A DNA stretch of 64,000 nt from Trichormus sp. M33_DOE_039. Its GTDB lineage: Bacteria; Cyanobacteriota; Cyanobacteriia; Cyanobacteriales; Nostocaceae. This document shows positions 53,601-61,606 of the stretch, in pieces (the stretch's first letter is position 1; the number at the start of each line of letters is the position of its first letter). The notes under the pieces are model-generated. The model was not told where the DNA came from and ran no database searches. It worked only from the letters and a program-made list of their open reading frames with translations. Position numbers and translations under genes: made by a program. Where the stretch lies: assembly GCA_015296085.1 (NCBI GenBank), contig DVDT01000040.1, positions 62,001 to 126,000 of the forward strand. The letters are read 5' to 3'.

Positions 53601-54174
53601 TCCCGCTCATATCTGGGTGAAATTGATAGATTACTACCCGGTCTGTCTGTAAAAACTGCCGCACTTCCTTAGCTGTGACAGCTAAAATTTCTTTGAGCTT
53701 GAGTGACTGACGAATCTGTAAAGCGATCGCAGTAATTAGTTGTTTTTGTTCCCGACTTTGTTCTAACTGCCAATTCTGATGCTTCTGCGCCACTGCTTCA
53801 TGAATTGCCGCCTGTAGAGTTTCAGGTGTGAGTTGGTCTTTGACCAAATAATCTTGCGCCCCGTTTTTCATGGCGCGAACGGCAATCCCTGCATCCTCCT
53901 GTTCTGTCAACAGCATGATTGCAGATTGTGTATTGCTCACGATTTTCCTCAATTCTCCCAGCAACTCTAGCCCATTGCCATCAGGCAACAGAAAATTCAG
54001 TAAGATTACATCTGATATTCCCTGCTGACACCAAGCGATTGCCTGTGTTGCGGTCTCAAACTCTAAGATTCGATAGGTATAAAGACTGTCATGCTGCAAA
54101 AACTGACGAAAAATCACCCAATCTTCGGTGCAATCATCAATAAGCAGGATGGTGAGACAGGCAGGTTGAATCAT
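47656..54174 (-). CDS. giant hybrid histidine kinase: REC, CBCR-like GAF, ~10 PAS, HisKA, HATPase, two REC
   Basis: A 2172-aa cytosolic kinase. REC1 (6-125) has N60 where the phospho-acceptor Asp should be (VILLNFLLPDGNG). A GAF domain (~165-310) carries DTCW (C214) and GCHVRLL (C242, H243). The 28-residue spacing equals that of the two chromophore cysteines in DXCF cyanobacteriochromes, so it may bind a bilin. About ten PAS/PAC modules follow from ~330 to 1620. HisKA H1653 is in SHELRTPLN, and the HATPase is at ~1700-1880 (DTGIGI, GTGLGLALV), interrupted by a low-complexity Glu/Ala/Gly insert. REC2 (~1915-2030, LVILDLQLP) and REC3 (~2050-2170, IVMDIQMPEMDG) end the protein. ATG at 54174. Confidence 0.92.
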   Translation of the reverse strand: MIQPACLTILLIDDCTEDWVIFRQFLQHDSLYTYRILEFETATQAIAWCQQGISDVILLNFLLPDGNGLELLGELRKIVSNTQSAIMLLTEQEDAGIAVRAMKNGAQDYLVKDQLTPETLQAAIHEAVAQKHQNWQLEQSREQKQLITAIALQIRQSLKLKEILAVTAKEVRQFLQTDRVVIYQFHPDMSGTVVSESVLPGWTVSLGKQIRDTCWQQGAGIEYRLGKTRAINNIYDAGLSGCHVRLLEQFEVKANLVVPILVSNRLWGLLIAHQCTAPRQWQAAELELLEQLAVQIAIAIQQASAYEIAQKQLRERNRAEKTLWESEERFRSTFEQAAVGISHVSLHGEFLRVNQRFADIIGYNQSELKTLTFQKITHPDDLADDLEQVKILLSGAISTYSMEKRYIRKDGTTVWIKLTVSLVRNAFDHPQYLISVIEDISERRLTQQALQQLNQELEARVEQRTAALRESEERWQLALRGSKDGIWDWNIKTNQMFFSTRWKQMRGFNEDEISSSPEEWSSRIHPDDCDRIMAAIADHFAHKTPFFQEEYRVHCKNGSYLWILDRGQALWDEAGNVIRMSGSETDITTRKQAEAQLHELMNLQQAILASTDYAITSTNSEGIVQTFNPAAQKMLGYTAEEVVGKVTPMIFHDPEEIQQHAQALGTEIAPGKNLISTNQSVHHKDEWTFIRKDGSRFPVSLSVKPLCNAEGVMIGGVGIAKDITQQKQMEAQLRKNAANLAAAQRIAHLGSWELNLLTQEMIWSQEVFDIFGRNPQSGTPTYAEMLECIHPDDRHHQALVVQQAIAQELCYELEYRCYRPDQSLRYLLSRGEVILDADGQPSQLISIILDITERRETEQQLSNLSDRLALALKSANIGTWDWDMVNEAYWDDRMYELYGLQRSVTTATYQDWLNALHPDDRVKTETALQDAVQGKREFDVEFRIVGADGSIRYIQAAALVQRNHLGEPQRMVGINYDITERQQVESALRESERRYATLTEAAPVAIFRLDAAGKCVYVNERWSEMTGRPIAAALGISWLETLHPEDRDRILTQWSQQGFSQPKLYQSEGRHLLPDGNCNWFYCHVLPETDSNGTITHYVGTLTDITKRKQYEEQLCHLSERLTLAIKSGGFGIWEYDFVHAAQIWDERMYELYGVSQRDFDGSFDSWFNFIHPDDCDRVLANIQQVLHHQQEYNVEFRIIQPSGNICYLKAYGLLHCDQQGQPLRVVGVNFDITEHKKAEQELIRNRDLREIIFDESADALFLVDPVTLLTLDCNRRAVELFDAAKKSELLGIEGHSLQHRQFSSEEIAAIVAQMQFKGFWSQEIEYVTCKGKIFWGNIAAKPITIAGRTMNLVRVTDISDRKQGEEALAKYAREVEDLYNKAPCGYHSLDSAGRIIRVNETELQLLGYTHEEMIGQPLLNFFTEPSRRAFLQNYPRFKNRGWVKDLEFEMICKDGTVLPVIISATAVKDAEGNYLYSRSTLFDIRERKRAEQELQASRTMLQLVLDTIPQRVFWKDCQLQYIGCNPAFAQDAQLPHPDNIIGKNDFDLPWVKQAAIYRADDALVIATGTAKLGYEEPMENQDGSHIWLRTSKIPLTNSTGEVIGILGSYEDITDRKQAEEKLQHTNEQLANANAELARATRLKDEFLANMSHELRTPLNAILGMSEGFQEGVFGVINEQQAKAIATIERSGRHLLELINDILDLSKIESGKLELQLSSTPIKGLCDTSLVFIKQMALKKNIRLITDIPAHLGSIQADDRRLRQVLINLLSNAVKFTPEGGTVKLTVWLEEGAGEAEEPAGRNRGTEDINSCLSSQPPHINFCVSDTGIGIASEDIGKLFQPFIQLDSSLNRQYNGTGLGLALVQRITTLHGGSVSVTSQVGKGSCFTVRIPYLRSDHVPTKPVVAQLPKHYFLAKNAPVLIIEDSIAAADQITRYLSDMGMQCVVYAMGEGAVDEVIRVRPALVILDLQLPNVSGWDVLKQLKLHPQTQEIPVLIISVMDERIKGLAEGAFAYLVKPITRAQFGATLDQLQPPISAESAVVNVLPKPTVTSALILLAEDNQANINTMSGYLESRGYRLAIANNGQKAIEQLYTQHPDLIVMDIQMPEMDGLEAIRRIRGDEQFVDVPIIALTALAMPGDRETCLAAGANEYLTKPIKLKQLIATIQKLLTR

Positions 54175-54473
54175 AAATTAGTTTGTCTTGTTTCTCCCAA
54201 CGAGTATCTCTGGCTGGATAAGTGTTAAGGGAGTGGTCACGCTTTGACTTTGTGAAAGAATTTACTGTGAGAGTTGAGTATATGGTGGTAGATGAGGCAT
54301 AGGGCAGGAGGACTTAAGCTGATTTCATTTTGCTTGACTTAGTTTGATTTTTCCAAGTCGTTCTACCTACTTAAACATTGTAGACTGCACTGATAAGATA
54401 GTGATAAAATTTACCTTTAAATAAATGAATTTACTTTGTAAATTCGGGCTTTGAGATTAATCACTAATGACTA
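54175..54473. other. 299-bp gap inside the two-component cluster
   Basis: Separates the single-domain regulator from the giant kinase, both minus strand. AT-rich, no ORF. Long enough to hold a separate promoter for the downstream pair. Confidence 0.5.
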
Positions 54474-54857
54474 TTAATCCAAATTCCAACCTAGTGCTGT
54501 AGCTACTTGACCAGCTAATTCTAAGGGATTGAAAGGTTTAGCGATCGCTGTCACCATGCCTAATTGAGAGTAGCGACGGCGATCGGAGGCTTGAATTTTG
54601 GCGGTTAATAAGATCACAGGAATTCCCCTAGTACTGGGATTGCCTTGCAGTTTTTCAAAGGTAGCAATTCCATCCATATCGGGCATCATCACATCTAAGA
54701 GAATGGCATCTGGCTGGCAAGTTTCGGCTTGCTTGATCCCCTCTTGTCCAGAACTGGCTGTCACCACCTCCCAGCCTGCGACAGTTTCTAAGCAGACTTT
54801 GGTAACTTCTTGAATATACTGCTCGTTATCAACCACTAGAATTCGCTTAGTTTTCAT
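54474..54857 (-). CDS. single-domain response regulator
   Basis: A 127-aa stand-alone receiver (CheY-like). Acidic pocket D10-N11, phospho-acceptor D55 in ILLDVMMPDMDG, signalling Thr in LLTAK and Lys in IAKPFNPLE. No output domain, so it probably shuttles phosphate or acts by protein contact. Its start overlaps the end of the 1650-aa hybrid kinase gene by 11 bp, so the two are translationally coupled and likely form a signalling pair. ATG at 54857. Confidence 0.93.
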   Translation of the reverse strand: MKTKRILVVDNEQYIQEVTKVCLETVAGWEVVTASSGQEGIKQAETCQPDAILLDVMMPDMDGIATFEKLQGNPSTRGIPVILLTAKIQASDRRRYSQLGMVTAIAKPFNPLELAGQVATALGWNLD

Positions 54858-57800
54858 GATGGCTGTCCTCTTTGGGGGTGTGAGTAATTCTTTGCAGTAG
54901 TTCGATCACGCGTTGTTCAAATTCTTGGGTGGTGACACGTCCTTTAGTTAAAAACTCTGTCTCTCCAAGCTTAAGCCTTCTGCGTTCTGACTCGTCTAAA
55001 TCCTGGGCTGAATAGACGACTAATGGAATATTACACAGATGATTGTGTTTTTGTAACCAATCGACTACGGCAAATCCATCAGTTTCCGGCAAACTCAAAT
55101 CTAGAATGAGCAAATCTGGATTTACTTCTTGACTGAGACGAATTGCTTCTCTACCGGTTTTGGCATAGCAGGTTTTAATTCCATGTCGCTCAAATAAAGT
55201 AACTAGTAGTTCCACTAAATCGGGATCATCCTCCACAATCAGGATACAAACTTGCTGGGAGGATTTGGCAATGACTTGTCTGAGGGAATTTAATAAGTAG
55301 CTTTCTTGGACTGGTTTACTGACCCAATCAACGAAATTTCCACTATGTTGACTATTGCTATTTTGCTTATAGACACTGCAAATCACAATCGGAATGTCTT
55401 GCGTTTCAGCTTGTTCCTTTAATCTTGCCATTGTTTCCCAGCCATTCATCCCAGGCATGAGTAAGTCTAAGATAATCACCTGGGGGTGTTGACTAGCGGC
55501 GATCGCGATCGCTTCTTCCCCAGTGGCTATAGTTATGACTCGATATCCACCTTTTTCTAACAGAGTTGCCATTTCTGAGCGAATTAGAGGATCGTCATCA
55601 CAAACTAAGACTAATGGAGAATGGGGCATAGGGGTTAGGGATGGAAAATCATCTACTGACTCAGCATTGGGTGAAATTGGCAAAATCGGTAATGTGAAAT
55701 TAAAGGTACTACCTTCACCCAAGACGCTTTCTACCCAAATCCGTCCTCCATGCTGTTGGACAATACTTTGACAAATAGCCAACCCTAGACCTGTACCTTC
55801 ATGGTTGCGTGAGTCTGAGGAGTCTACCTGTTGAAAACGTTCAAAAATACTATGGATTTTGTCAGCCGGAATCCCGCGACCAGTATCTTGGACTCTCAGC
55901 AAGACTTCATCACCGTATTGTTGAGCTACTAGCCAAACTGTGGCTTCTGGTGAGGAAAACTTGATGGCATTACTCAGTAAATTAGTCAAAGTTTGGACAA
56001 TTCGGTCTGGATCTACCCATAATTGCACCAATGGGCTATCAACGGATAGTTTGACCCTGGCTTTATGCGCTAAAGGCTGCATAATACTGATGGCTGATTC
56101 AATTAAGTCTGTCAGGTTGCAAGTTTCTCGCTCCATTTTCACTCTACCTGACTCAATTCTTTCGATATCTAGGATGTCATTAATTAGGCGGACTAAGCGT
56201 TCTGTGCTGTCAGTAGCAATTTGCAGTAACCGTTTACCTTGCTCTGATTCTGCTGGGAGTAATCCACTGGTGAGCATTCCCAATGAGCCGTGAATTGAAG
56301 TTAACGGTGTCCGTAGTTCATGACTAACTACGGACACAAACTCATCTTTCATCCGCTCGATTTGCTTGCGTTCTGTAACATCACGTAAGATAACCGTATA
56401 AACAACGTCGTTATCCATGTGTAGTTTCGATATCGAAGCCTCGGCCGGAAATTCTGTACCATTTTTGTGACAACCATATATTTCTCGTCGTTCCCCCATG
56501 CGTCGCGCCATATTAGGAGATTGCTTAAAGCTGACAACGTGCTGACGATGTGCTTCAGCAAAACGCTGCGGTAACAGGACATCAAGGGGCTGTCCGAGAA
56601 TTTCTTCAGCAGAGTAGCCAAAAATTTTCTCTGCTCCTTGGTTAAAGAGGGTAATTCTTTGGCTGGTATCTATGGAAATAATGGCATCATCGGCAATATC
56701 TAAAATGCGGGCCAATCTGATTTGGGAAATTCGCAGTGCTGCTTCTATACGTTGGCGTTCGTCGAGTTCTGAATGTAGCTGGCGATTGACATTGACTAAT
56801 TCAACTGTGCGTTCTGCTACCCTAAGTTCTAGTTCGTTGTTAGCCGCTTGTAAGGCTGCTGCAATTTGTTTGCGATTACTGATATCTCGGACTGTACCCA
56901 GCATTCGTACAGCTTCTCCAGCTTCGTTGTAGTAAATTTTCCCTGTGCCTTCCAACCAGTGGATGCTACCATCCGGCCAAACAACACGGAATTCATGATT
57001 GTAATCAGTTTTATGTTGTTGGGCATGACGGAATGCTTGCTCTAAGCCTGGCCAGTCTGCTGGTAAGACGCAGCTTTTTAATGCTTCATCAGAGCCATTC
57101 AAGGTAATGCCAAATAACCGGGCATGACCATCAGACCAGGTAATTTGGTTAGTTGTGAGATGCCAATCCCAAATTCCTAAGTTTACGGCTTCTAGGGCGA
57201 GGGCAAGACTTTCCTCGCTTTCTTTGAGGGCGGCTTCGGCGCGTTGGCGATCGCGCTGATTGCGTAATGCTAAAATCCCATAGGCTAAATCTGCTGCCAG
57301 TTCTTCTAAAAGTTGGACTTCATGCACATCAAAGGCATTCGCTTCAGCCGCATAAATATTCAACGACCCAAAGACTTGACCATGAGCAAATAACGGTAAG
57401 GCAATAGAAGCAGCATAACCCCGACTCGTTGCTTGACAACGCCAAATCTCAAAACGACTATCAGTCAGGATATTTTGAATAATTGTGGTTTTACCTGTGC
57501 GGATAGCTGTGCCAATTGGCCCTTGACCGGGAACTGTATCAGCCCAAGTCAGATGTAGAGATTGCAGATATCCATCTTCATAGCCTGCTTGCGCGACTGG
57601 ATAAATATCTTTTTGGGGGTTATTTTCAGCGTAAGCCACCCAAGCCAGACGATAACCACCGACTTTGATGAAAATTTCACAGACTTGATGCAGTAAATCT
57701 GCTTCATTATCGGTACGAACCACAGCTTGATTGCAGCTACTTAGAGTTTGCAAGGTGCGATTCACACGCTGAATTTCTGCTTCTACTTGTTTGAAATCGG

Positions 57801-59799
57801 TAATATCTCGTGTAATCGCCAATTGCACCCAGCTATCATCTGCGGTATTCCGTAAAGGGACTGCGTGAGTTGCCATCCAACGACGATGACCTTGGCAATT
57901 AATCATCTCGAATTCTAGAGTGCCTTTTTGTCCTTGACAAATACTCTCATTGAGTTGACGAAATGCTTGTTGGTATTCAGGGGCGATGAAATCATATACA
58001 GACTTGCCTACCACAATATCAGCGTTTTCTGCTGCTAACATCGCCAAACCAGCCGGGTTAATTGCCAAGAAAGTGCCATCAGCCGCCACAATTTTGACGC
58101 ACTCTGGTTCAGCATCGAAGATGGCGCGGCTATCGGGGAAGAAGGGCATGGGGCATTGGTCTATATTTTCCTCTGCTTCTCCGCAATTGCTCCACTTCGG
58201 CTTTGCCCTTCGCGGAGCGTCTCGAAGAGAAGACCGCGTTGCTTGACTGCTTCCCGCCGCCACTCGCCTTAGCAGTTTTACTCGTTCCAAGCGGTTGATA
58301 ATGCGGGTTACTAATTCTGGCCCGACGATGGGTTTGCTGACAAAATCGTCAGCACCTACGCTATAAACTTGATTGACAATTTCGGCATCACTATGGACTG
58401 TGAGAAATAAGATTGGTAATTCACTCCACTGGGCATCGTTACGGACTATTTGGCATAGTTCGATGCCGTTGGTGTGGGGCATTTCTACATCCAGAATTAA
58501 TAAGTCGGGGTTTTCGGCTGGTAATATTTCCCAAAAACGACGAGGATCATCTAAGGTAATGACTTTTAGTCCCCAAGGATGCAGAAGGGTTTGCAATAAG
58601 GCGAGAATTTTGGGGTCGTCGTCTACAGCTAAGATTTTGGCTTCGGCTTGAGGAATGGGTGGTGGTAGGATGGGAGCGATCGCTACTGCACTTTCGCTCA
58701 GAGGTTGGGTTTTCGGTAAAAAATTATGAGTCGATGTGGCAGGTTCTATGGCCGGTTTTCGCGCCGCCACTTCTTGACGCAATAATTTCACCCACTTTTG
58801 CAATTTACTAATTTCAGTTGGTGTCCAGCTGGGGTCTGATTTCAATAGTTGCTCAATTTTCCGTGCTAACTTTGAGCCTTCAGGTAAACCAAATGTCCCC
58901 AGAGAACCTGCTAATGTATGGGCTTCTTGTCTGGCTTGTAACCGCAATTCTGAACTTAACGCTGCTTGACTAATTACGGTGGCTGTTGTCTCTAAGACTG
59001 TGACTTGCTCATCTACCCGCCCATAGAATTTTTCCCAAATACCAGCTATGGCTTTTTGGGTTGATTCTGTTTGAGACTTCCCAGCTACAGATTTTTCCTT
59101 TTCTCCTGCGCCTTTGTTCTCTTCTTCGTGCGGTGTGAGTCGATAACCGATACCGTAAACTGTTTCAATTAAATCCCCCGGCACTCCGGCATTGCGCAAC
59201 TTCATCCTTAATCCCTTAATATGGGTGCGGACAGCTTCCTCACTGGGAGTATCTTCATAAGACCACAGATGTTCCAGAATCATGGAACAGCTAAAAACCC
59301 GGCGACGATTTCGTAAAAATAATTCTAATAGAGCATATTCTTTCGGTGTTAGTGATAGTAAATCTTGCTCATAGGTAACTTCACAACTGCTAGGATCAAG
59401 CCGTAAATTACCACATTCTAGTATTGGCTGTGATATAGTTCCACTACGTCTTAATAGCGCACGTATCCTAGCCACCAGTTCTTCTTCATTAAAGGGTTTC
59501 ACTACATAATCATCCGCACCCGCATCTAAACCAATGGCTTTTTCGTGACCGCTATCACAACCAGTCAATAACAGAATTGGCATTTGTCTAGCACTAGCTC
59601 TAATTTGCCGACAAAGACTAATTCCATCTAGCTTAGGCAGCATTACATCTAAGAGGATTAAATCATAATCGTAAGTTTCAATTAAATCCCAGGCAGTATG
59701 ACCATCTTCAGCGATTTCTACTACATAGTTTTGGTTGGCGAGAACTGCACTTAATGCTGAAGCATTTAACTTGTCATCCTCTACAATTAAAATTTTCAT
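54847..59799 (-). CDS. hybrid histidine kinase with N-terminal OmpR-type DNA-binding regulator and HPt
   Basis: A 1650-aa protein with an unusual order. REC1 has D51 (LILLDVMLPKLDG); an OmpR winged helix (~128-225) carries SLTPKEYALLELFLRN and VRTHIKGLRMKL. An HPt helix bundle has H294 (AHTLAGSLGTFG). REC2 (~388-500, LLILDVEMPHTNG) and a Ser/Arg linker follow, then PAS (~555), GAF (~690-850, no bilin Cys-His) and two more PAS (~870, ~1040). HisKA H1160 (SHELRTPLT) precedes the HATPase (DTGRGIP, GTGLGLAI). REC3 (VIILDLLMPGMNG) and REC4 (LLILDLSLPETDG) end it. All phosphorelay elements plus a DNA-binding output sit in one chain. ATG at 59799. Confidence 0.93.
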   Translation of the reverse strand: MKILIVEDDKLNASALSAVLANQNYVVEIAEDGHTAWDLIETYDYDLILLDVMLPKLDGISLCRQIRASARQMPILLLTGCDSGHEKAIGLDAGADDYVVKPFNEEELVARIRALLRRSGTISQPILECGNLRLDPSSCEVTYEQDLLSLTPKEYALLELFLRNRRRVFSCSMILEHLWSYEDTPSEEAVRTHIKGLRMKLRNAGVPGDLIETVYGIGYRLTPHEEENKGAGEKEKSVAGKSQTESTQKAIAGIWEKFYGRVDEQVTVLETTATVISQAALSSELRLQARQEAHTLAGSLGTFGLPEGSKLARKIEQLLKSDPSWTPTEISKLQKWVKLLRQEVAARKPAIEPATSTHNFLPKTQPLSESAVAIAPILPPPIPQAEAKILAVDDDPKILALLQTLLHPWGLKVITLDDPRRFWEILPAENPDLLILDVEMPHTNGIELCQIVRNDAQWSELPILFLTVHSDAEIVNQVYSVGADDFVSKPIVGPELVTRIINRLERVKLLRRVAAGSSQATRSSLRDAPRRAKPKWSNCGEAEENIDQCPMPFFPDSRAIFDAEPECVKIVAADGTFLAINPAGLAMLAAENADIVVGKSVYDFIAPEYQQAFRQLNESICQGQKGTLEFEMINCQGHRRWMATHAVPLRNTADDSWVQLAITRDITDFKQVEAEIQRVNRTLQTLSSCNQAVVRTDNEADLLHQVCEIFIKVGGYRLAWVAYAENNPQKDIYPVAQAGYEDGYLQSLHLTWADTVPGQGPIGTAIRTGKTTIIQNILTDSRFEIWRCQATSRGYAASIALPLFAHGQVFGSLNIYAAEANAFDVHEVQLLEELAADLAYGILALRNQRDRQRAEAALKESEESLALALEAVNLGIWDWHLTTNQITWSDGHARLFGITLNGSDEALKSCVLPADWPGLEQAFRHAQQHKTDYNHEFRVVWPDGSIHWLEGTGKIYYNEAGEAVRMLGTVRDISNRKQIAAALQAANNELELRVAERTVELVNVNRQLHSELDERQRIEAALRISQIRLARILDIADDAIISIDTSQRITLFNQGAEKIFGYSAEEILGQPLDVLLPQRFAEAHRQHVVSFKQSPNMARRMGERREIYGCHKNGTEFPAEASISKLHMDNDVVYTVILRDVTERKQIERMKDEFVSVVSHELRTPLTSIHGSLGMLTSGLLPAESEQGKRLLQIATDSTERLVRLINDILDIERIESGRVKMERETCNLTDLIESAISIMQPLAHKARVKLSVDSPLVQLWVDPDRIVQTLTNLLSNAIKFSSPEATVWLVAQQYGDEVLLRVQDTGRGIPADKIHSIFERFQQVDSSDSRNHEGTGLGLAICQSIVQQHGGRIWVESVLGEGSTFNFTLPILPISPNAESVDDFPSLTPMPHSPLVLVCDDDPLIRSEMATLLEKGGYRVITIATGEEAIAIAASQHPQVIILDLLMPGMNGWETMARLKEQAETQDIPIVICSVYKQNSNSQHSGNFVDWVSKPVQESYLLNSLRQVIAKSSQQVCILIVEDDPDLVELLVTLFERHGIKTCYAKTGREAIRLSQEVNPDLLILDLSLPETDGFAVVDWLQKHNHLCNIPLVVYSAQDLDESERRRLKLGETEFLTKGRVTTQEFEQRVIELLQRITHTPKEDSHHEN

Positions 59800-60364
59800 A
59801 TTTAATTAATTTTTAATAAATAATCAAACTGAGATATTTTTCTGAGTGTGAGAAATAAACTATTAATACTGGCAATTTAAAAATATCTTAGATGGGATAT
59901 CTACTGGGCATTAATACTTTTTCACAAATATCAATATTTATTGAAATTTAGAAAGAAAGCAAGAGTAATTGCAAAAATATCACTTAGGTGTGATGTTATT
60001 CCTCAAAAATAGTAGATAATCAGGTGATATTGCTAGGCAAAACATGACGATGCGATCGCCATAGCAGCTAAAGGTGATGACTGAGGAATTAACAGTCTCA
60101 GATACCAGGCTGATTACGGAAATCAGGGATATTGGTTCTCACACAACTCCCGTTCTTCACAAGTTCCTCAAATTCTTGTCATATAAACAATATTGGGAGA
60201 CACAGAAGTCCTGTTAGCCGTAACGGGGCTTTGAGCTTTTACCGTTAGCGGTAGCAGGGTGAGAGTAGCGTGCTGAGACAATTCTTTATTCTCTAAAATT
60301 TCCCATAGAAGAACTCAATTTAATAATCAAGTGCCTTAAATCATGATGACTTGCAGAGGTCTAT
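59800..60364. other. 565-bp divergent intergenic region
   Basis: Holds promoters for the kinase operon (minus) and the usp gene (plus). One HIP1 octamer near 60053 and a TACCG-TTAG-CGGTA palindrome at 60240-60253 next to a GCCGTAACGGGGC dispersed-repeat fragment. No gene recognised. Confidence 0.5.
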
Positions 60365-60901
60365 ATGCTGAAAAATATTTTAGTTGCATTGGATCGCTCA
60401 GAAATGGGACAACAGGTTTTTGAGCAAGCATTAGCTCTAGCCAAAGCCACCCAAGGTAAATTGTTGTTAGTACACGTTTTATCACCAGAAGAAGATGGCA
60501 GTCCTAATATCCCGATGGTGTCTAATTATGACTACTATCCAGGACTAAGCGGTCAAAGCCTTGAAGTATATCAAAAACAGTGGGATCGCTTTAAAGATGA
60601 AGGCGTGAAGATGTTGCAATCCTTCAGTGCTAAAGCTAACACAGCAGACGTACCTACGGAATTTACGCAAGTATTGGGTAGTCCTGGACGCACAATTTGT
60701 AAATTAGCGACTACCTGGAATGCGGATTTAATCATGATGGGACACAGAGGTTTAGCTGGTCTGAAAGAGTTATTTTTAGGTAGTGTCAGTAACTACGTCT
60801 TGCATCACGCTCCTTGTTCAGTTCACATCGTCCATTGTCCATTGAAGGAAAAACTAACTACTAAGGATAATTTGCAACAGACGGAAGCATTAGGGGTGTA
60901 G
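60365..60901 (+). CDS. universal stress protein (UspA family)
   Basis: A 178-aa Usp-domain protein. NILVALDRSEMGQQVFEQAL is the N-terminal strand-helix, and the ATP-binding signature G-H-R-G-x8-G-S appears as GHRGLAGLKELFLGS, followed by VLHHAPCSVHIV. ATP-binding type. Single Usp domain with a short charged C-terminal extension. It lies 86 bp upstream of hoxE on the same strand, so read-through into the hydrogenase genes is possible. ATG at 60365. Confidence 0.93.
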   Translation: MLKNILVALDRSEMGQQVFEQALALAKATQGKLLLVHVLSPEEDGSPNIPMVSNYDYYPGLSGQSLEVYQKQWDRFKDEGVKMLQSFSAKANTADVPTEFTQVLGSPGRTICKLATTWNADLIMMGHRGLAGLKELFLGSVSNYVLHHAPCSVHIVHCPLKEKLTTKDNLQQTEALGV

Positions 60902-60987
60902 GGGAAAGAATTTTCAATTTTTAGATTGAAACCCAATCCAAAATTGAATTGCCTAATAACCATTTTCCATTTCCCACGTAACAAACA

Positions 60988-61491
60988 ATGGCGATCGCAT
61001 CACAACCAAATCATACTCATCCCAGTGGCGATAAACGCTTAAAGATGCTGGATGCAACTATCAAGCGTCATCAATATCAACAAGATGCACTAATTGAAAT
61101 TCTCCATAAGGCACAAGAACTTTTTGGCTACCTAGAAAACGATTTATTGTTTTATATTTCTCAAAGCCTAAAATTACCGCCTAGTCGAGTGTATGGTGTA
61201 GCAACTTTCTATCATTTGTTTTCTTTAGCACCAAAAGGCGTTCATAGCTGTGTGGTGTGTACAGGTACGGCTTGTTATGTCAAAGGCGCGCCAGCAATTT
61301 TGGCACATCTAGAGCAATTAACTCATATTCACTCAGGAGAAACTACTGCTGATAGTCAGTTATCACTACTCACAGCACGCTGTTTAGGTGCTTGTGGAAT
61401 TGCTCCGGCGGTAGTATTTGATAACAAAGTTTTAGGCAATCAAACCCCTGAATCTGTAACTGAACGTGTACAAGGATGGCTTGGACAATAG
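60988..61491 (+). CDS. hoxE: bidirectional hydrogenase diaphorase subunit HoxE
   Basis: A 167-aa thioredoxin-fold [2Fe-2S] protein, NuoE-like. Cluster ligands C91 and C96 (CTGTAC) and C132 and C136 (CLGAC) have the C-x4-C ... C-x3-C arrangement. HoxE is part of the cyanobacterial HoxEFUYH complex, which couples NAD(P)H or ferredoxin/flavodoxin oxidation to hydrogen turnover by the [NiFe] site in HoxYH. It is followed by hoxF after 115 bp. ATG at 60988 overlaps a HIP1 octamer (ATGGCGATCGC). Confidence 0.96.
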   Translation: MAIASQPNHTHPSGDKRLKMLDATIKRHQYQQDALIEILHKAQELFGYLENDLLFYISQSLKLPPSRVYGVATFYHLFSLAPKGVHSCVVCTGTACYVKGAPAILAHLEQLTHIHSGETTADSQLSLLTARCLGACGIAPAVVFDNKVLGNQTPESVTERVQGWLGQ

Positions 61492-61606
61492 GTTACAGGA
61501 GACAGGGGACAGGGAACAGAAAATATCCTGAATTTTGAATTTGGAGTGTTCCTGTAGCGTCTTGTAGAGAAGCGACCTGATCTCTTATGGAAAGTTGGGA
61601 TAAGAC

